From Planctomycetota bacterium (GTDB taxonomy: Bacteria; Planctomycetota; Phycisphaerae; UBA1845; PWPN01), in NCBI GenBank assembly GCA_016209665.1, contig JACQVT010000549.1, positions 1 through 14,910 of the forward strand: 14,910 nucleotides of DNA, given 5' to 3'. Shown here one piece after another: positions 6,388 through 13,447 of this stretch. Numbering within the stretch: the stretch's first letter is position 1; the number at the start of each line of letters is the position of its first letter. The notes beneath the pieces were generated by a model. The model saw nothing but the letters and a program-made list of their open reading frames with translations, was not told the DNA's origin and made no database searches. The position numbers were made by a program, and so were the translations under genes.

Positions 6388-6451
6388 TTGGGGGGCGGGC
6401 ATCCCTGCCCGCCTCGCTTCCGTCGGGCGGGCAGGGATGCCCGCCCCCCAA
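6388..6451. repeat. Perfect nested palindrome, 26-bp arms
   Basis: The arm at 6388-6413 is the exact reverse complement of 6426-6451, with a 12-base loop (6414-6425). Each arm is itself partly palindromic (GCGGGCA-TCCC-TGCCCGC), so the DNA can fold either as one long hairpin or as two small ones. The style resembles the smaller palindromic repeats in this window but with a G/C-compensated core. It lies about 40 bases before the rlmN-like start codon. Confidence 0.9.
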
Positions 6452-6491
6452 AAGGATTCCCGCCGGGACGCAGGGCGGTCTCGAAACGGAT

Positions 6492-7616
6492 GTGCGGATA
6501 GTGGACATTCTCGGGCTGACATTCCGACAGGTGGTTGAGGCGATCGGCCCCCGACCGCATCAGGTGCGGGCACTGCGGGCGGCGTATCGCGAACTGGTTA
6601 ACGGCCGGCCTCTGGCCAGCCACGATGCGGATCCCGGTCTCCAAACCCCGAAGACCGACCGGCTGGAAGCCGGTCCCACGCGGGGCTGGCCGCTGCGGGC
6701 CGACATCCTGCCGGTGGTGCGGACACATCAGGACGGCGAGTTGACCAAGTTTGTGCAGCGCACCCACGACGGCCTGGAGACCGAGAGCGTGGTCGTGCCG
6801 ATGGAGCGGTACGGCAGGAGCTGGAAGACGCTGTGCGTCTCGTCGCAGGTCGGGTGTGCCCGCGGCTGCACGTTCTGCGAGACCGCCCAGCTCGGACTGC
6901 TGCGCAACCTCACCCCCGGCGAGATCGACGGCCAGGTGACGGCTGCGCGGCGGGCCTTCGGGCGGGACGTCCGCAACATCGTCTTCATGGGCATGGGCGA
7001 ACCGTTCGACAATTTCGACAACGTTATGCAGGCGATCGACGTGCTGACCGACCGGTCGGGGCTGTCGTTTTCCGCCGCGAGCATCGCCGTGTCGACGGTC
7101 GGGCGCATCCAGGGCATCCGGCGGCTGGCCGCGCTCGGCCGGCGGCGATTGAACGTGGCCGTCTCGCTGAACGCCCCCAACGACGAAATCCGCTCGCGCA
7201 TCATGCCCATCAGCCGGACCGACCCAATGCCCGCGCTGCGCGACGCCCTTCTCGACTACCCGCTGCGCAAGTGCCAGTTCTTCATGATCGAATACGTGCT
7301 GATCCCCGGCGTGAACGACGCCCGCGAGCACGCGGTCGAGTTGGCGGAGTTCTTGCGGCCGGTCAAGTGCGTGGTCAACGTGATCCCCTACAACCCGAGG
7401 CGGGATTCGCCCTGGCCGGCACCGAGCGAGAAATCGGTGGTCAACTTCATGACCTGGCTCCAGGATGCCGGGCAGATGTGCAAGCGGCGGCTGACCAAGG
7501 GCCGCGATCACATGGCGGCGTGCGGCCAGCTTGGCAACCGGGCGATCGCGCGAATTGACCGGGCCCGCGACGGCTCCGGCGAGCCGATGGGTGTCCCAAG
7601 CCTGGCCCAACCCTGA
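6492..7616 (+). CDS. RlmN/Cfr-family radical SAM rRNA/tRNA methyltransferase
   Basis: The 374-aa product matches the RlmN family, which methylates C2 of A2503 in 23S rRNA (and A37 of some tRNAs). Motifs: a small N-terminal RNA-binding region (about 1-75), TLCVSSQVGCARGCTFC with the iron-sulfur cysteines 122, 126 and 129, and GMGEP (167-171) for SAM. SLNAPNDEIRSRIMPI and VNVIPYNP follow. Both methylation cysteines of the family are present: Cys115 and Cys344 (AACGQLGN). The block after the cluster reads ETAQLGLLRNLT rather than the commoner ATGQxGFxRNLT, so it may be a distinct subgroup; I therefore give no symbol. Residues 56-65 (DRLEAGPTRG) are encoded by a copy of the window's palindromic repeat, replacing part of the N-terminal region. 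The start is GTG at 6492, without a clear Shine-Dalgarno. The next gene begins 18 bases after its stop. Confidence 0.88.
   Translation: MRIVDILGLTFRQVVEAIGPRPHQVRALRAAYRELVNGRPLASHDADPGLQTPKTDRLEAGPTRGWPLRADILPVVRTHQDGELTKFVQRTHDGLETESVVVPMERYGRSWKTLCVSSQVGCARGCTFCETAQLGLLRNLTPGEIDGQVTAARRAFGRDVRNIVFMGMGEPFDNFDNVMQAIDVLTDRSGLSFSAASIAVSTVGRIQGIRRLAALGRRRLNVAVSLNAPNDEIRSRIMPISRTDPMPALRDALLDYPLRKCQFFMIEYVLIPGVNDAREHAVELAEFLRPVKCVVNVIPYNPRRDSPWPAPSEKSVVNFMTWLQDAGQMCKRRLTKGRDHMAACGQLGNRAIARIDRARDGSGEPMGVPSLAQP
6657..6686 (+). repeat. Dispersed palindromic repeat, copy B (inside the rlmN-like gene)
   Basis: The segment begins GACCGGCTGGAAGCCGGTCC and continues with a CACGCGGGGC tail. Its core is a perfect 7-bp dyad GACCGGC-N5-GCCGGTC. 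It matches copy A (minus strand, 1756-1785) at 26 of 30 positions. It is read in frame as DRLEAGPTRG, residues 56-65 of the methyltransferase, and related bases extend upstream to about 6640. Confidence 0.8.
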
Positions 7617-7634
7617 ACGAAGGAGTGGCGCTTC

Positions 7635-8441
7635 ATGGCCAAGCACGATCCCTGCCGCGTCGTCCCCGGCACGAAGGTCCGACTGAAGGACTTCAAGACC
7701 GACGACGATGGCGGCCTGTCAAAAGCCGACGGCGAGCGGGAATTCGCCGGTCTCTGCGAACGGCTGACGGACTTGCAGGAGCTGCTGTACGCGGAAGGCA
7801 AGCACGCTCTGCTCATCGTCTTGCAGGCCATGGATGCCGGCGGCAAGGACAGCACCATCCGCAACGTCTGCGGGGCCTTCAACCCGCAGGGCTGCAAGGT
7901 GGTCGGCTTTAAGGCTCCCAACGACGTCGAATTGCGGCACGACTTCCTGTGGCGGGTGCATGAGAACACGCCCCGCCTTGGCTACATCGGCGTGTTCAAC
8001 CGGTCGCACTACGAGGACGTGTTGGTCGTGCGGGTGAAGGACCTGCTGCCTGAAAAACGCTGGCGGGCCCGCTACGAGCACATCAACGCCTTCGAGAAGA
8101 TACTGCACGACGAGGGCACCACGATCGTCAAGTTCTTCCTGCACATCTCGAAAGAATATCAGAGAGACCGCTTGCAACGGCGGCTGGAGAAGCGCGACAA
8201 GCTGTGGAAGTTCGACCCGGCCGACCTGACCGAGCGGGCCCGGTGGGACGATTACCACGCCGCCTACGAGGAGGCCCTGTCCCGCTGCTCGACCGAGCAC
8301 GCACCGTGGTACATTATTCCCGCCGAGCGCCATTGGCATCGCAACCTCGCGGTCGCCCGCGTGCTCGTCGACGCGCTCGAATCGCTGAACATGAAGTTCC
8401 CGAAGGCGGATTTCAACCCGGACGAAATCGTCATCCCCTGA
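7635..8441 (+). CDS. Polyphosphate kinase 2 family protein (PPK2, class III-like)
   Basis: PPK2 enzymes transfer phosphate between polyphosphate and nucleotides in the cytoplasm; class III members can phosphorylate both AMP and ADP. The 268-aa product is a single PPK2 domain. It has RLKDF near the N-terminus, ALLIVLQAMDAGGKDSTIR with the Walker A loop at about 66-74, NPQGCKVVGFKAP, DFLWRVHENTP, and the Walker B-like IGVFNRSHYEDVLVVRV (118-133). RW--Y-HINAFEKIL, FFLHISKEYQRDRL and WYIIPAERHWHRNLAVA follow. The VRLKDF opening and overall length fit the group of single-domain PPK2 proteins annotated as polyphosphate:nucleotide phosphotransferases. AAGGAG about ten bases upstream supports the ATG at 7635. 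It sits 18 bases after the methyltransferase and overlaps the next start by one base. The class call is from motifs only. Confidence 0.93.
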   Translation: MAKHDPCRVVPGTKVRLKDFKTDDDGGLSKADGEREFAGLCERLTDLQELLYAEGKHALLIVLQAMDAGGKDSTIRNVCGAFNPQGCKVVGFKAPNDVELRHDFLWRVHENTPRLGYIGVFNRSHYEDVLVVRVKDLLPEKRWRARYEHINAFEKILHDEGTTIVKFFLHISKEYQRDRLQRRLEKRDKLWKFDPADLTERARWDDYHAAYEEALSRCSTEHAPWYIIPAERHWHRNLAVARVLVDALESLNMKFPKADFNPDEIVIP

Positions 8442-10723
8442 TGGATCTGATGCCTATGAATCTCACCGTCATCGCCGTTGCCGTCGTTCAAGTCTGGACC
8501 GTCGCTTCATCCGCGATTGCCGCGCCGGGGAACCTCGCGTCCAACCCCGGGCTCGAGGTGGTCTCGCAAGGCCCGCTGTCCGACGGCTGGGAACCGTTGA
8601 GCATCGGCGCGCCGGCGCGGTTCGTCGTGGATGAGCAGATCCGCCATACGGGGCGGCGCAGCATTCGGATCGACGCCGACGAGGTCACGCGATCCTATGC
8701 CCGCAGCGCCGCCATTGCCGTGGCTCCCGGCGAGACGGTGGAGATTTCCGCCTGGGTGCGCACCCGCGACGTACCCCAAGGACAGGGGACAGTCATCCTG
8801 ATTGCCGAGTCCACCCGCGGGCGTGAGCGCGGCGAGGTCAGCAAGGTGGGCGTGGCCGCCGCGTCCGCCGACTGGCAGCAGATCAAGGGTCGCCTGACGG
8901 TGCCCGAATCCGCCGATACGCTCCGGCTACGGATGGGATTCTCGTACTCCAAGGGCACCTGCTGGTGGGACGACGTCGAGGTCCGCGCGGCGGCCCCCGT
9001 CGTGGCCCGACACGACTCGCCGGAGGGCCGACTGTACCCTGCCGGCCAAGCCATTCCCGTGACCATCCTCAACCGCGACGGGCACCGCCGGTCAGTCCGG
9101 GTGACGGTCCAGCTTGACGACCAGGCATTCACGCATACATGCAGCCTCACCGGTGAGCCCGCCCAGCGCGTTGAGATCCCCGCGAGGATCGTCCGCTGCG
9201 GCAAGCACGACCTGCGGATCGAGCTGCGCGACGAGGGGGCGAACGAGCCGCTGTGGTCTTCCGGTGCCACACCGGTTGTGGTCCCGCCGCCGCTGGTACT
9301 GTCGCCGCCCATCCCGACGCATTGGGTGATCGAGGATGGACTCCCACAGGTCGAGCTGGACGTCGACCTGGCGCTGGACGGGCCCGAGCGGGTCCGCCGG
9401 CCGTTGATCATCGAGGTCCGCACGACCGAAGGGCGAAGCCTCCACTTCCAGGAACAACCGCTCAGTGCGACCGGCCCCACCGGCAGCGTCACGATCCGGC
9501 TGCGGCCTGACGTAGTGCCCGAGGGCAGTTACCAGATCGTCGTGACGGTACCCGCCGACGGCGGCTCCCCCATTGCCGCGGAGCAGCCTTGGGGCATCAT
9601 CCCGCGCCGAGCGGCCGAGGTACGGTTGAACACCGACGGCCACCCGGTGAGGAACGGGCGAGCCATCTTCCCGTTGGGTATGTTCAACAACGAGGGGAAG
9701 CTGAAGGAGGAGGTCGAGGCCGGCTTCAACATCATCCACTTCTACAACGCCGCTCGCGTGAAACCCGGCCGACGGCCCGACGACCAGCGGTTGGCCGACG
9801 CAATGAACCGCTGCCACGCCGCCGGCATGAACGTCCTCCTGCTGGTGCCGATGGAGTACACGTTCGTGGGCGACTGGGACGCCTTCACCCGCCGCATCCG
9901 CATGTTCCGCAACCACCCCGCCCTGCTGGCCTGGGACGAGGAGGAAGGTCTGGCCCGCGGCGACATGACCATGGACATGCTGAGACGGGTGCGGCAGATC
10001 CTCCGGGCCGAGGACCCCCACCACCCGTTCATGGTGGGCGACGCCCGCGACGTGATCGGCCGCATCACCGACCGCGGCAGGATGTTTCCCACCGATCAGA
10101 TGGACCTGGGCATGTGGTGGTGGTACCCATTTCCACTGAAGAACCGTCCCGGAGACGCCTTGCAGGGCGAGCAGGCGGGCTCCGGCCTGACGCTGAACCC
10201 GCCGACGTTCCTCACCGAGGCCAACGCCTCCAAGCCGATCTGGCTGGGCGTGCAGGCATACAAGAAGCCCGGCCCCGAGGGCCGATACCCCACGCCCGTC
10301 GAGCACCGCGCCCAGGCGTACCTGGGCATCATCCACGGTGCCAGGGGCCTGATGTGGTACGGCGGCTCGGTCACGGGCGGGACGTTCCTGGCCCCGGACG
10401 CGGCACACTGGCCGGAACTCAAGAAGCTGGTCGGCGAAGTGAGCTATCTGAGCGCCGTGCTGCTGGCCCCGGCCGAGCCGCCGCCGGCCACCACGCCCGC
10501 CGACGCGCCGATCAGCGCTGGTATCAGGCGGTCCGCCGATCGCCGCGTATTGTTCGCGGTGAACCGGGGGCCGACCGCCTGTGACGTGGCATTCACCATC
10601 GCCAACCTGCCCGACGGGAGCGTGCACCCGATCGGCGAGGACCGTACCGTCTCCGTCAGCACCGGCCAACTCCGCGACCGGTTCGATCCCTACGCCACGC
10701 ACGTGTATGACCTCGGCCGGTGA
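8441..10723 (+). CDS. Large secreted glycosidase-like protein with carbohydrate-binding-type N-terminal domain
   Basis: The 760-aa product begins with a signal peptide (hydrophobic to about residue 25, cleavage probably after AIAA). Residues about 32-185 resemble a CBM4/9-type jelly roll (NPGLE at the start, GRRSIRI, WWDDVEV at the end). Two beta-rich, Ig-like segments follow (about 190-385). Residues about 395-690 look like a TIM barrel as in GH2 or GH5-type enzymes: a FPLGMFN strand, AGFNIIHFYNA, AGMNVLLLVP, NHPALLAWDEEEG (about 492-502, possible acid residues), TEANASKPIW (about 590) and HGARGLMWYGG. A short C-terminal beta domain ends the chain. I do not recognise a named family, so substrate and even catalysis are unproven. 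The ATG at 8441 overlaps the ppk2 stop (TGATG); ATGs at 8450 and 8456 are also possible. The mannose isomerase gene follows 89 bases later. Confidence 0.75.
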   Translation: MDLMPMNLTVIAVAVVQVWTVASSAIAAPGNLASNPGLEVVSQGPLSDGWEPLSIGAPARFVVDEQIRHTGRRSIRIDADEVTRSYARSAAIAVAPGETVEISAWVRTRDVPQGQGTVILIAESTRGRERGEVSKVGVAAASADWQQIKGRLTVPESADTLRLRMGFSYSKGTCWWDDVEVRAAAPVVARHDSPEGRLYPAGQAIPVTILNRDGHRRSVRVTVQLDDQAFTHTCSLTGEPAQRVEIPARIVRCGKHDLRIELRDEGANEPLWSSGATPVVVPPPLVLSPPIPTHWVIEDGLPQVELDVDLALDGPERVRRPLIIEVRTTEGRSLHFQEQPLSATGPTGSVTIRLRPDVVPEGSYQIVVTVPADGGSPIAAEQPWGIIPRRAAEVRLNTDGHPVRNGRAIFPLGMFNNEGKLKEEVEAGFNIIHFYNAARVKPGRRPDDQRLADAMNRCHAAGMNVLLLVPMEYTFVGDWDAFTRRIRMFRNHPALLAWDEEEGLARGDMTMDMLRRVRQILRAEDPHHPFMVGDARDVIGRITDRGRMFPTDQMDLGMWWWYPFPLKNRPGDALQGEQAGSGLTLNPPTFLTEANASKPIWLGVQAYKKPGPEGRYPTPVEHRAQAYLGIIHGARGLMWYGGSVTGGTFLAPDAAHWPELKKLVGEVSYLSAVLLAPAEPPPATTPADAPISAGIRRSADRRVLFAVNRGPTACDVAFTIANLPDGSVHPIGEDRTVSVSTGQLRDRFDPYATHVYDLGR

Positions 10724-10812
10724 ATCCCCTATCATGTGATGAAGAACGAGCCGCGGGGTATCGACCAGCCGGATGGCTGTCCCCGCGCATCGCGTTGGAG
10801 TCGCGCGACGTT

Positions 10813-11907
10813 ATGCCCGTCTATCCGCTGGTGTTCGAGCCGATCTGCAAGCCCCGAATCTGGGGAGGCGGGCGCATCTTCGCATTTTTCGGCCGCCCCC
10901 GCCCCACCGCCGAGCCGGTGGGCGAGTCCTGGGAACTGGCGGACCTGGAAGCCGACCAGTCGCGCGTGATCAACGGCCCGCTGCGGGGCGAGACCCTCGC
11001 CGAGGTCGTCGCTGCCTGGGGCCGCGACCTGATGGGCCACGTCGAACTGATCGACGGGCGGTTCCCGCTGCTGATCAAGTTCCTCGACGCGGCCGAGCCG
11101 CTGAGCGTGCAGGTACACCCGAGTGAGGCCGTCGCCCGCCGCCTGGGCGGTCCGGTGCGGATCAAGCATGAGGCGTGGTACATCCTTTCCGCCGAGCCCG
11201 GCAGCGTCATCTGTCACGGCCATGAGGCCGGCGTAACCGCATCCGCCTTCCGCGAGGCCATGCTGACCGGCCAGATGGACGGCGTCCTCCGGCGGGTGGC
11301 GGTCAAACCCGGCGACTGCTATTACCTGCCCAGCGGTACCCCACACGCCCTGGGCAGCGGCATCCTTCTCGCCGAGGTCCAGACCCCGTCGGACGTAACC
11401 TACCGCATGTACGACTGGGACCGCATCGACCCGGCCACCGGCAAGTCCCGCGAACTGCACCTCAAGCAGGCCATGGAGTGCGTCGACTTCGACTCGCCGC
11501 CCCCGTCTCCGATGCAGGAGCGGTCGCACATCGGAACCGTCTCGACGGCGGTCACGCGGCTGGCTGCGTGCCCGTTCTTCGTGGTTGAGAAAGTCCGCAT
11601 GAGCGAGGGCGCGCAGCGCGAGATGCCCTACGACGAGCCGGTGGTCTGGATCGTGCTCGGAGGCCGGGGCCGGATCGACTGGAGCGGCGGCGGGTCGATG
11701 CCGTTCGGCAAGGTCAACGTCGTGCTGCTGCCGGCCGCCCTGCGCGACGGCCGCGGGTCGATCGACGAGGCCGCCCAATGGCTGGAGGTCACGGTGCCGA
11801 TCCCCAGCGACCTCGCCGCCTACGACCGCCCCCCGCCCGAGCAGCCCGCGCCCACCGGTCAAACCGGTTTCGTCCCCCTGAACGTGCCCAAGGCACCACC
11901 GGCGTGA
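10813..11907 (+). CDS. manA: Class I mannose-6-phosphate isomerase
   Basis: The enzyme interconverts mannose 6-phosphate and fructose 6-phosphate, feeding mannose into glycolysis or supplying GDP-mannose for glycans. The 364-aa product is a bacterial type I cupin enzyme of the short form. It opens YPLVFEPICKPRIWGG, then has GESWELADLE, PLLIKFLDA and SVQVHPSE with the zinc ligands Gln100 and His102. KHEAWYIL (Glu120) and YLPSGTPHALGSG (His178) complete the metal site, and LAEVQTPSDVTYRMYDWDR follows. The C-terminal half is the second cupin-like domain. The ATG at 10813 fits the family N-terminus. A GTG at 10720 overlapping the previous stop (GTGA) would add 31 residues with no family resemblance, so I reject it, although the coupling geometry is attractive. 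It may act on mannose released by the upstream secreted protein, but that link is inference. Confidence 0.94.
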   Translation: MPVYPLVFEPICKPRIWGGGRIFAFFGRPRPTAEPVGESWELADLEADQSRVINGPLRGETLAEVVAAWGRDLMGHVELIDGRFPLLIKFLDAAEPLSVQVHPSEAVARRLGGPVRIKHEAWYILSAEPGSVICHGHEAGVTASAFREAMLTGQMDGVLRRVAVKPGDCYYLPSGTPHALGSGILLAEVQTPSDVTYRMYDWDRIDPATGKSRELHLKQAMECVDFDSPPPSPMQERSHIGTVSTAVTRLAACPFFVVEKVRMSEGAQREMPYDEPVVWIVLGGRGRIDWSGGGSMPFGKVNVVLLPAALRDGRGSIDEAAQWLEVTVPIPSDLAAYDRPPPEQPAPTGQTGFVPLNVPKAPPA

Positions 11908-11968
11908 GGACACACCGGCTCGCCGCTGACCCACCAGGGAGTCTGGCTCACGATGTTTGCACGCCGGA

Positions 11969-13216
11969 TCACGGTGCCGCTGACTCGCGGTTGTCGCGGA
12001 AACCCATCAAGAATACCACACAGCAAACAGCACACAGAATCGCCGGCACCAGGTAGACCTTATGCCAGTCGCCCTGGCAGGCACTGACGACGGGGCCGGC
12101 CAACAGGGAGCCGATCAACATGCCGCAACCGATCGTCACCGAGGCCAGGAAACTCTGGGCACTCGACTTGATGTCCTTGGGGGCGACCGCGTCGGCAAAC
12201 ATGAAGATCGTCGTGAAGAAGAAGGCAAAGCCCACGCCATGCAGGGCCACGGCCCCGACCACCAACGGGATCGGTTGGCCCACGGCGAACGCCAGGTCGC
12301 GGAGGCCCCAGGCCGCGATCCCGAGGGCCATCGCGATTCGGAACCCGCACTTGGCGAGTACGACCGGTAGCAGGACCATCATGACCATTTCGCAAATCTG
12401 ACCCGCGGTGAGCACCCGCCCCACCCAACTCTCCTGGATGCCGACGCCTTTGTTCAAGAACGTCTGCGTCCAGATGAAGTAGAATTGCAGCTCAATGGCC
12501 ACGAAGAACGACACGATGGCCATGACCGCGAACGCCCGGTTTCGCAGCATGCCCACGGCATCGAGGAATGCCCAGGGATTAGCCGCCTGTTTGGCCGGCG
12601 GCGTGTGCGGCATCGCGAAGGACAGCAGGCCATGCAGGAACGAAAGGGCCGCCGCCAGGTACAGGCAATCACCCATGGGCCTGTCCAGTTTGGCGACCCA
12701 GAAGCCGAAGACCCATCCGATGACAATCCAGCCGATCGAGCCCCAGACGCGGATCTTGCTGAATTGTTCGTTGGGCCAGTGCTGAAGGCTGATCGAGTTG
12801 GTCAGGGCGATGGTCGGTGCGTACAGCAGGTTGTACAGCAACATGCCCACAAACACCTCGGCGAAACCGGTCAGACGGCCGACGACCAGCAACAGCGCCC
12901 CGCCCAGCAACTGGCTGACGCCGAGGAACCGCTGGGCCGCGAAGTAGCGGTCGGCGATCTGCCCGCCGATGAACGGGCCGATGATCGAAGCAATGGGCAT
13001 CGTCATGTAGATCAGGCCGATTCGCGCCAGGTTTGGCCCCCCCCCCGGCAACTGGAACGCGGGCAGGCTTCCCAGGTGGATACCCAGAATGGGCGCCCAG
13101 ATGCCCCAGACCGCATACTGCAGGAACATCATTAGTGACAGCTTCATCCGCAGGACTGGATCGAGGGCTTGCTTGCTGACGAGGTCCGGTGTCAGCGTGG
13201 TGTTGGTTTCGGCCAT
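11969..13216 (-). CDS. MFS transporter of the nucleoside:H+ symporter (NupG-like) family
   Basis: The 415-aa product is an integral inner-membrane protein with about twelve hydrophobic segments. It matches NupG-type permeases along its length: LSLMMFLQYAVWGIWAPILG at the first helix, LTNSISLQHW and KIRVWGSIGWIVIGW in the middle, LPHTPPAKQ in the central loop, AIELQFYFIWTQTFL, then LPVVLAKCGFRIAM and a conserved SSAQSFL near the end. Nucleoside uptake by proton symport is the known role of this family; the actual substrate here is inferred. ATG at 13216 is the family start, and a promoter lies at 13311-13339. Codons 57-60 contain a run of ten G on the coding strand, where slippage would break the frame. 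The gene converges with manA and is divergent from the M20 amidohydrolase. Confidence 0.88.
   Translation of the reverse strand: MAETNTTLTPDLVSKQALDPVLRMKLSLMMFLQYAVWGIWAPILGIHLGSLPAFQLPGGGPNLARIGLIYMTMPIASIIGPFIGGQIADRYFAAQRFLGVSQLLGGALLLVVGRLTGFAEVFVGMLLYNLLYAPTIALTNSISLQHWPNEQFSKIRVWGSIGWIVIGWVFGFWVAKLDRPMGDCLYLAAALSFLHGLLSFAMPHTPPAKQAANPWAFLDAVGMLRNRAFAVMAIVSFFVAIELQFYFIWTQTFLNKGVGIQESWVGRVLTAGQICEMVMMVLLPVVLAKCGFRIAMALGIAAWGLRDLAFAVGQPIPLVVGAVALHGVGFAFFFTTIFMFADAVAPKDIKSSAQSFLASVTIGCGMLIGSLLAGPVVSACQGDWHKVYLVPAILCAVCCVVFLMGFRDNRESAAP
13037..13046. repeat. C10 homopolymer inside the permease gene
   Basis: Ten consecutive C on the plus strand (G on the coding strand) encode part of the loop PGGGP at residues 57-61 of the permease. 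The gene is in frame as given. Tracts of this length are hotspots for slippage and for sequencing error. Confidence 0.9.
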
Positions 13217-13220
13217 GACG

Positions 13221-13251
13221 GGATGACACTCCGGGGACAGGATGACACTCC
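13221..13251. repeat. Duplicated 12-mer upstream of the permease start
   Basis: GGATGACACTCC occurs at 13221-13232 and again at 13240-13251, 19 bases apart. On the minus strand each copy begins GGAGTG, a Shine-Dalgarno-like core, but the nearer one lies about ten bases before the start codon. It may be a duplicated ribosome-binding site or an operator pair. Confidence 0.6.
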
Positions 13252-13310
13252 AGAATCCGGGTCCGGGATATGTGCAGAACCCTCCCGGTTCGATTGACAA
13301 CGCGGGCCGG

Positions 13311-13339
13311 AGTGTACGCCCAACCGCCCGCCGGTTCAA
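13311..13339 (-). promoter_or_regulatory. Promoter of the permease gene
   Basis: On the minus strand TTGAAC (13339-13334) and TACACT (13316-13311) are 17 bases apart. Transcription would start near 13304, giving a leader of about 88 bases that contains both copies of the repeated 12-mer. Confidence 0.6.
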
Positions 13340-13355
13340 CCTCGGCCTGTTTGTG

Positions 13356-13383
13356 TTGCCAGCCCGCCGCCGGCGGCTACAAT
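13356..13383 (+). promoter_or_regulatory. Promoter of the M20 amidohydrolase gene
   Basis: TTGCCA (13356-13361) and TACAAT (13378-13383) are 16 bases apart, the best sigma-70-type match in the window. Its -35 box lies 16 bases from the -35 box of the divergent permease promoter, so one regulator could affect both. Confidence 0.65.
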
Positions 13384-13447
13384 CACGCACGCGGGCCGCG
13401 GAGCCGGCGCAGTGGCGCCGCCTACTTGGCCAGCGTGCGAGGTCCAC

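Larger units (their letters stand above)
6246..6491. other. Divergent intergenic region with promoters and a large palindrome
   Basis: This 246-base gap separates the phosphoesterase (minus) from the rlmN-like gene (plus). It holds a minus-strand promoter within a dyad (6315-6343), a plus-strand TAGAAT (6375-6380), and the perfect palindrome at 6388-6451. I see no supported gene. Confidence 0.6.

Noticed and set aside
6492..7616. Cfr-type antibiotic resistance gene
   Set aside because: Sequence around the cysteines (TLCVSSQVGC) and the AACGQL end are closer to RlmN, and Cfr-specific context is absent; no resistance claim is supported.
6246..7646. Upstream 467 codons of a long minus-strand open frame continuous with the phosphoesterase
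   Set aside because: It is antisense to the well-supported rlmN-like gene and reads through the palindrome; the phosphoesterase has a Tat signal and Shine-Dalgarno at 6245.
9092..10735. 547-codon minus-strand open frame
   Set aside because: Antisense to the large secreted protein, which has a signal peptide and domain-like sequence; a typical shadow frame of high-GC DNA.
10732..11934. 400-codon minus-strand open frame
   Set aside because: Exact antisense of manA, which has all family motifs.
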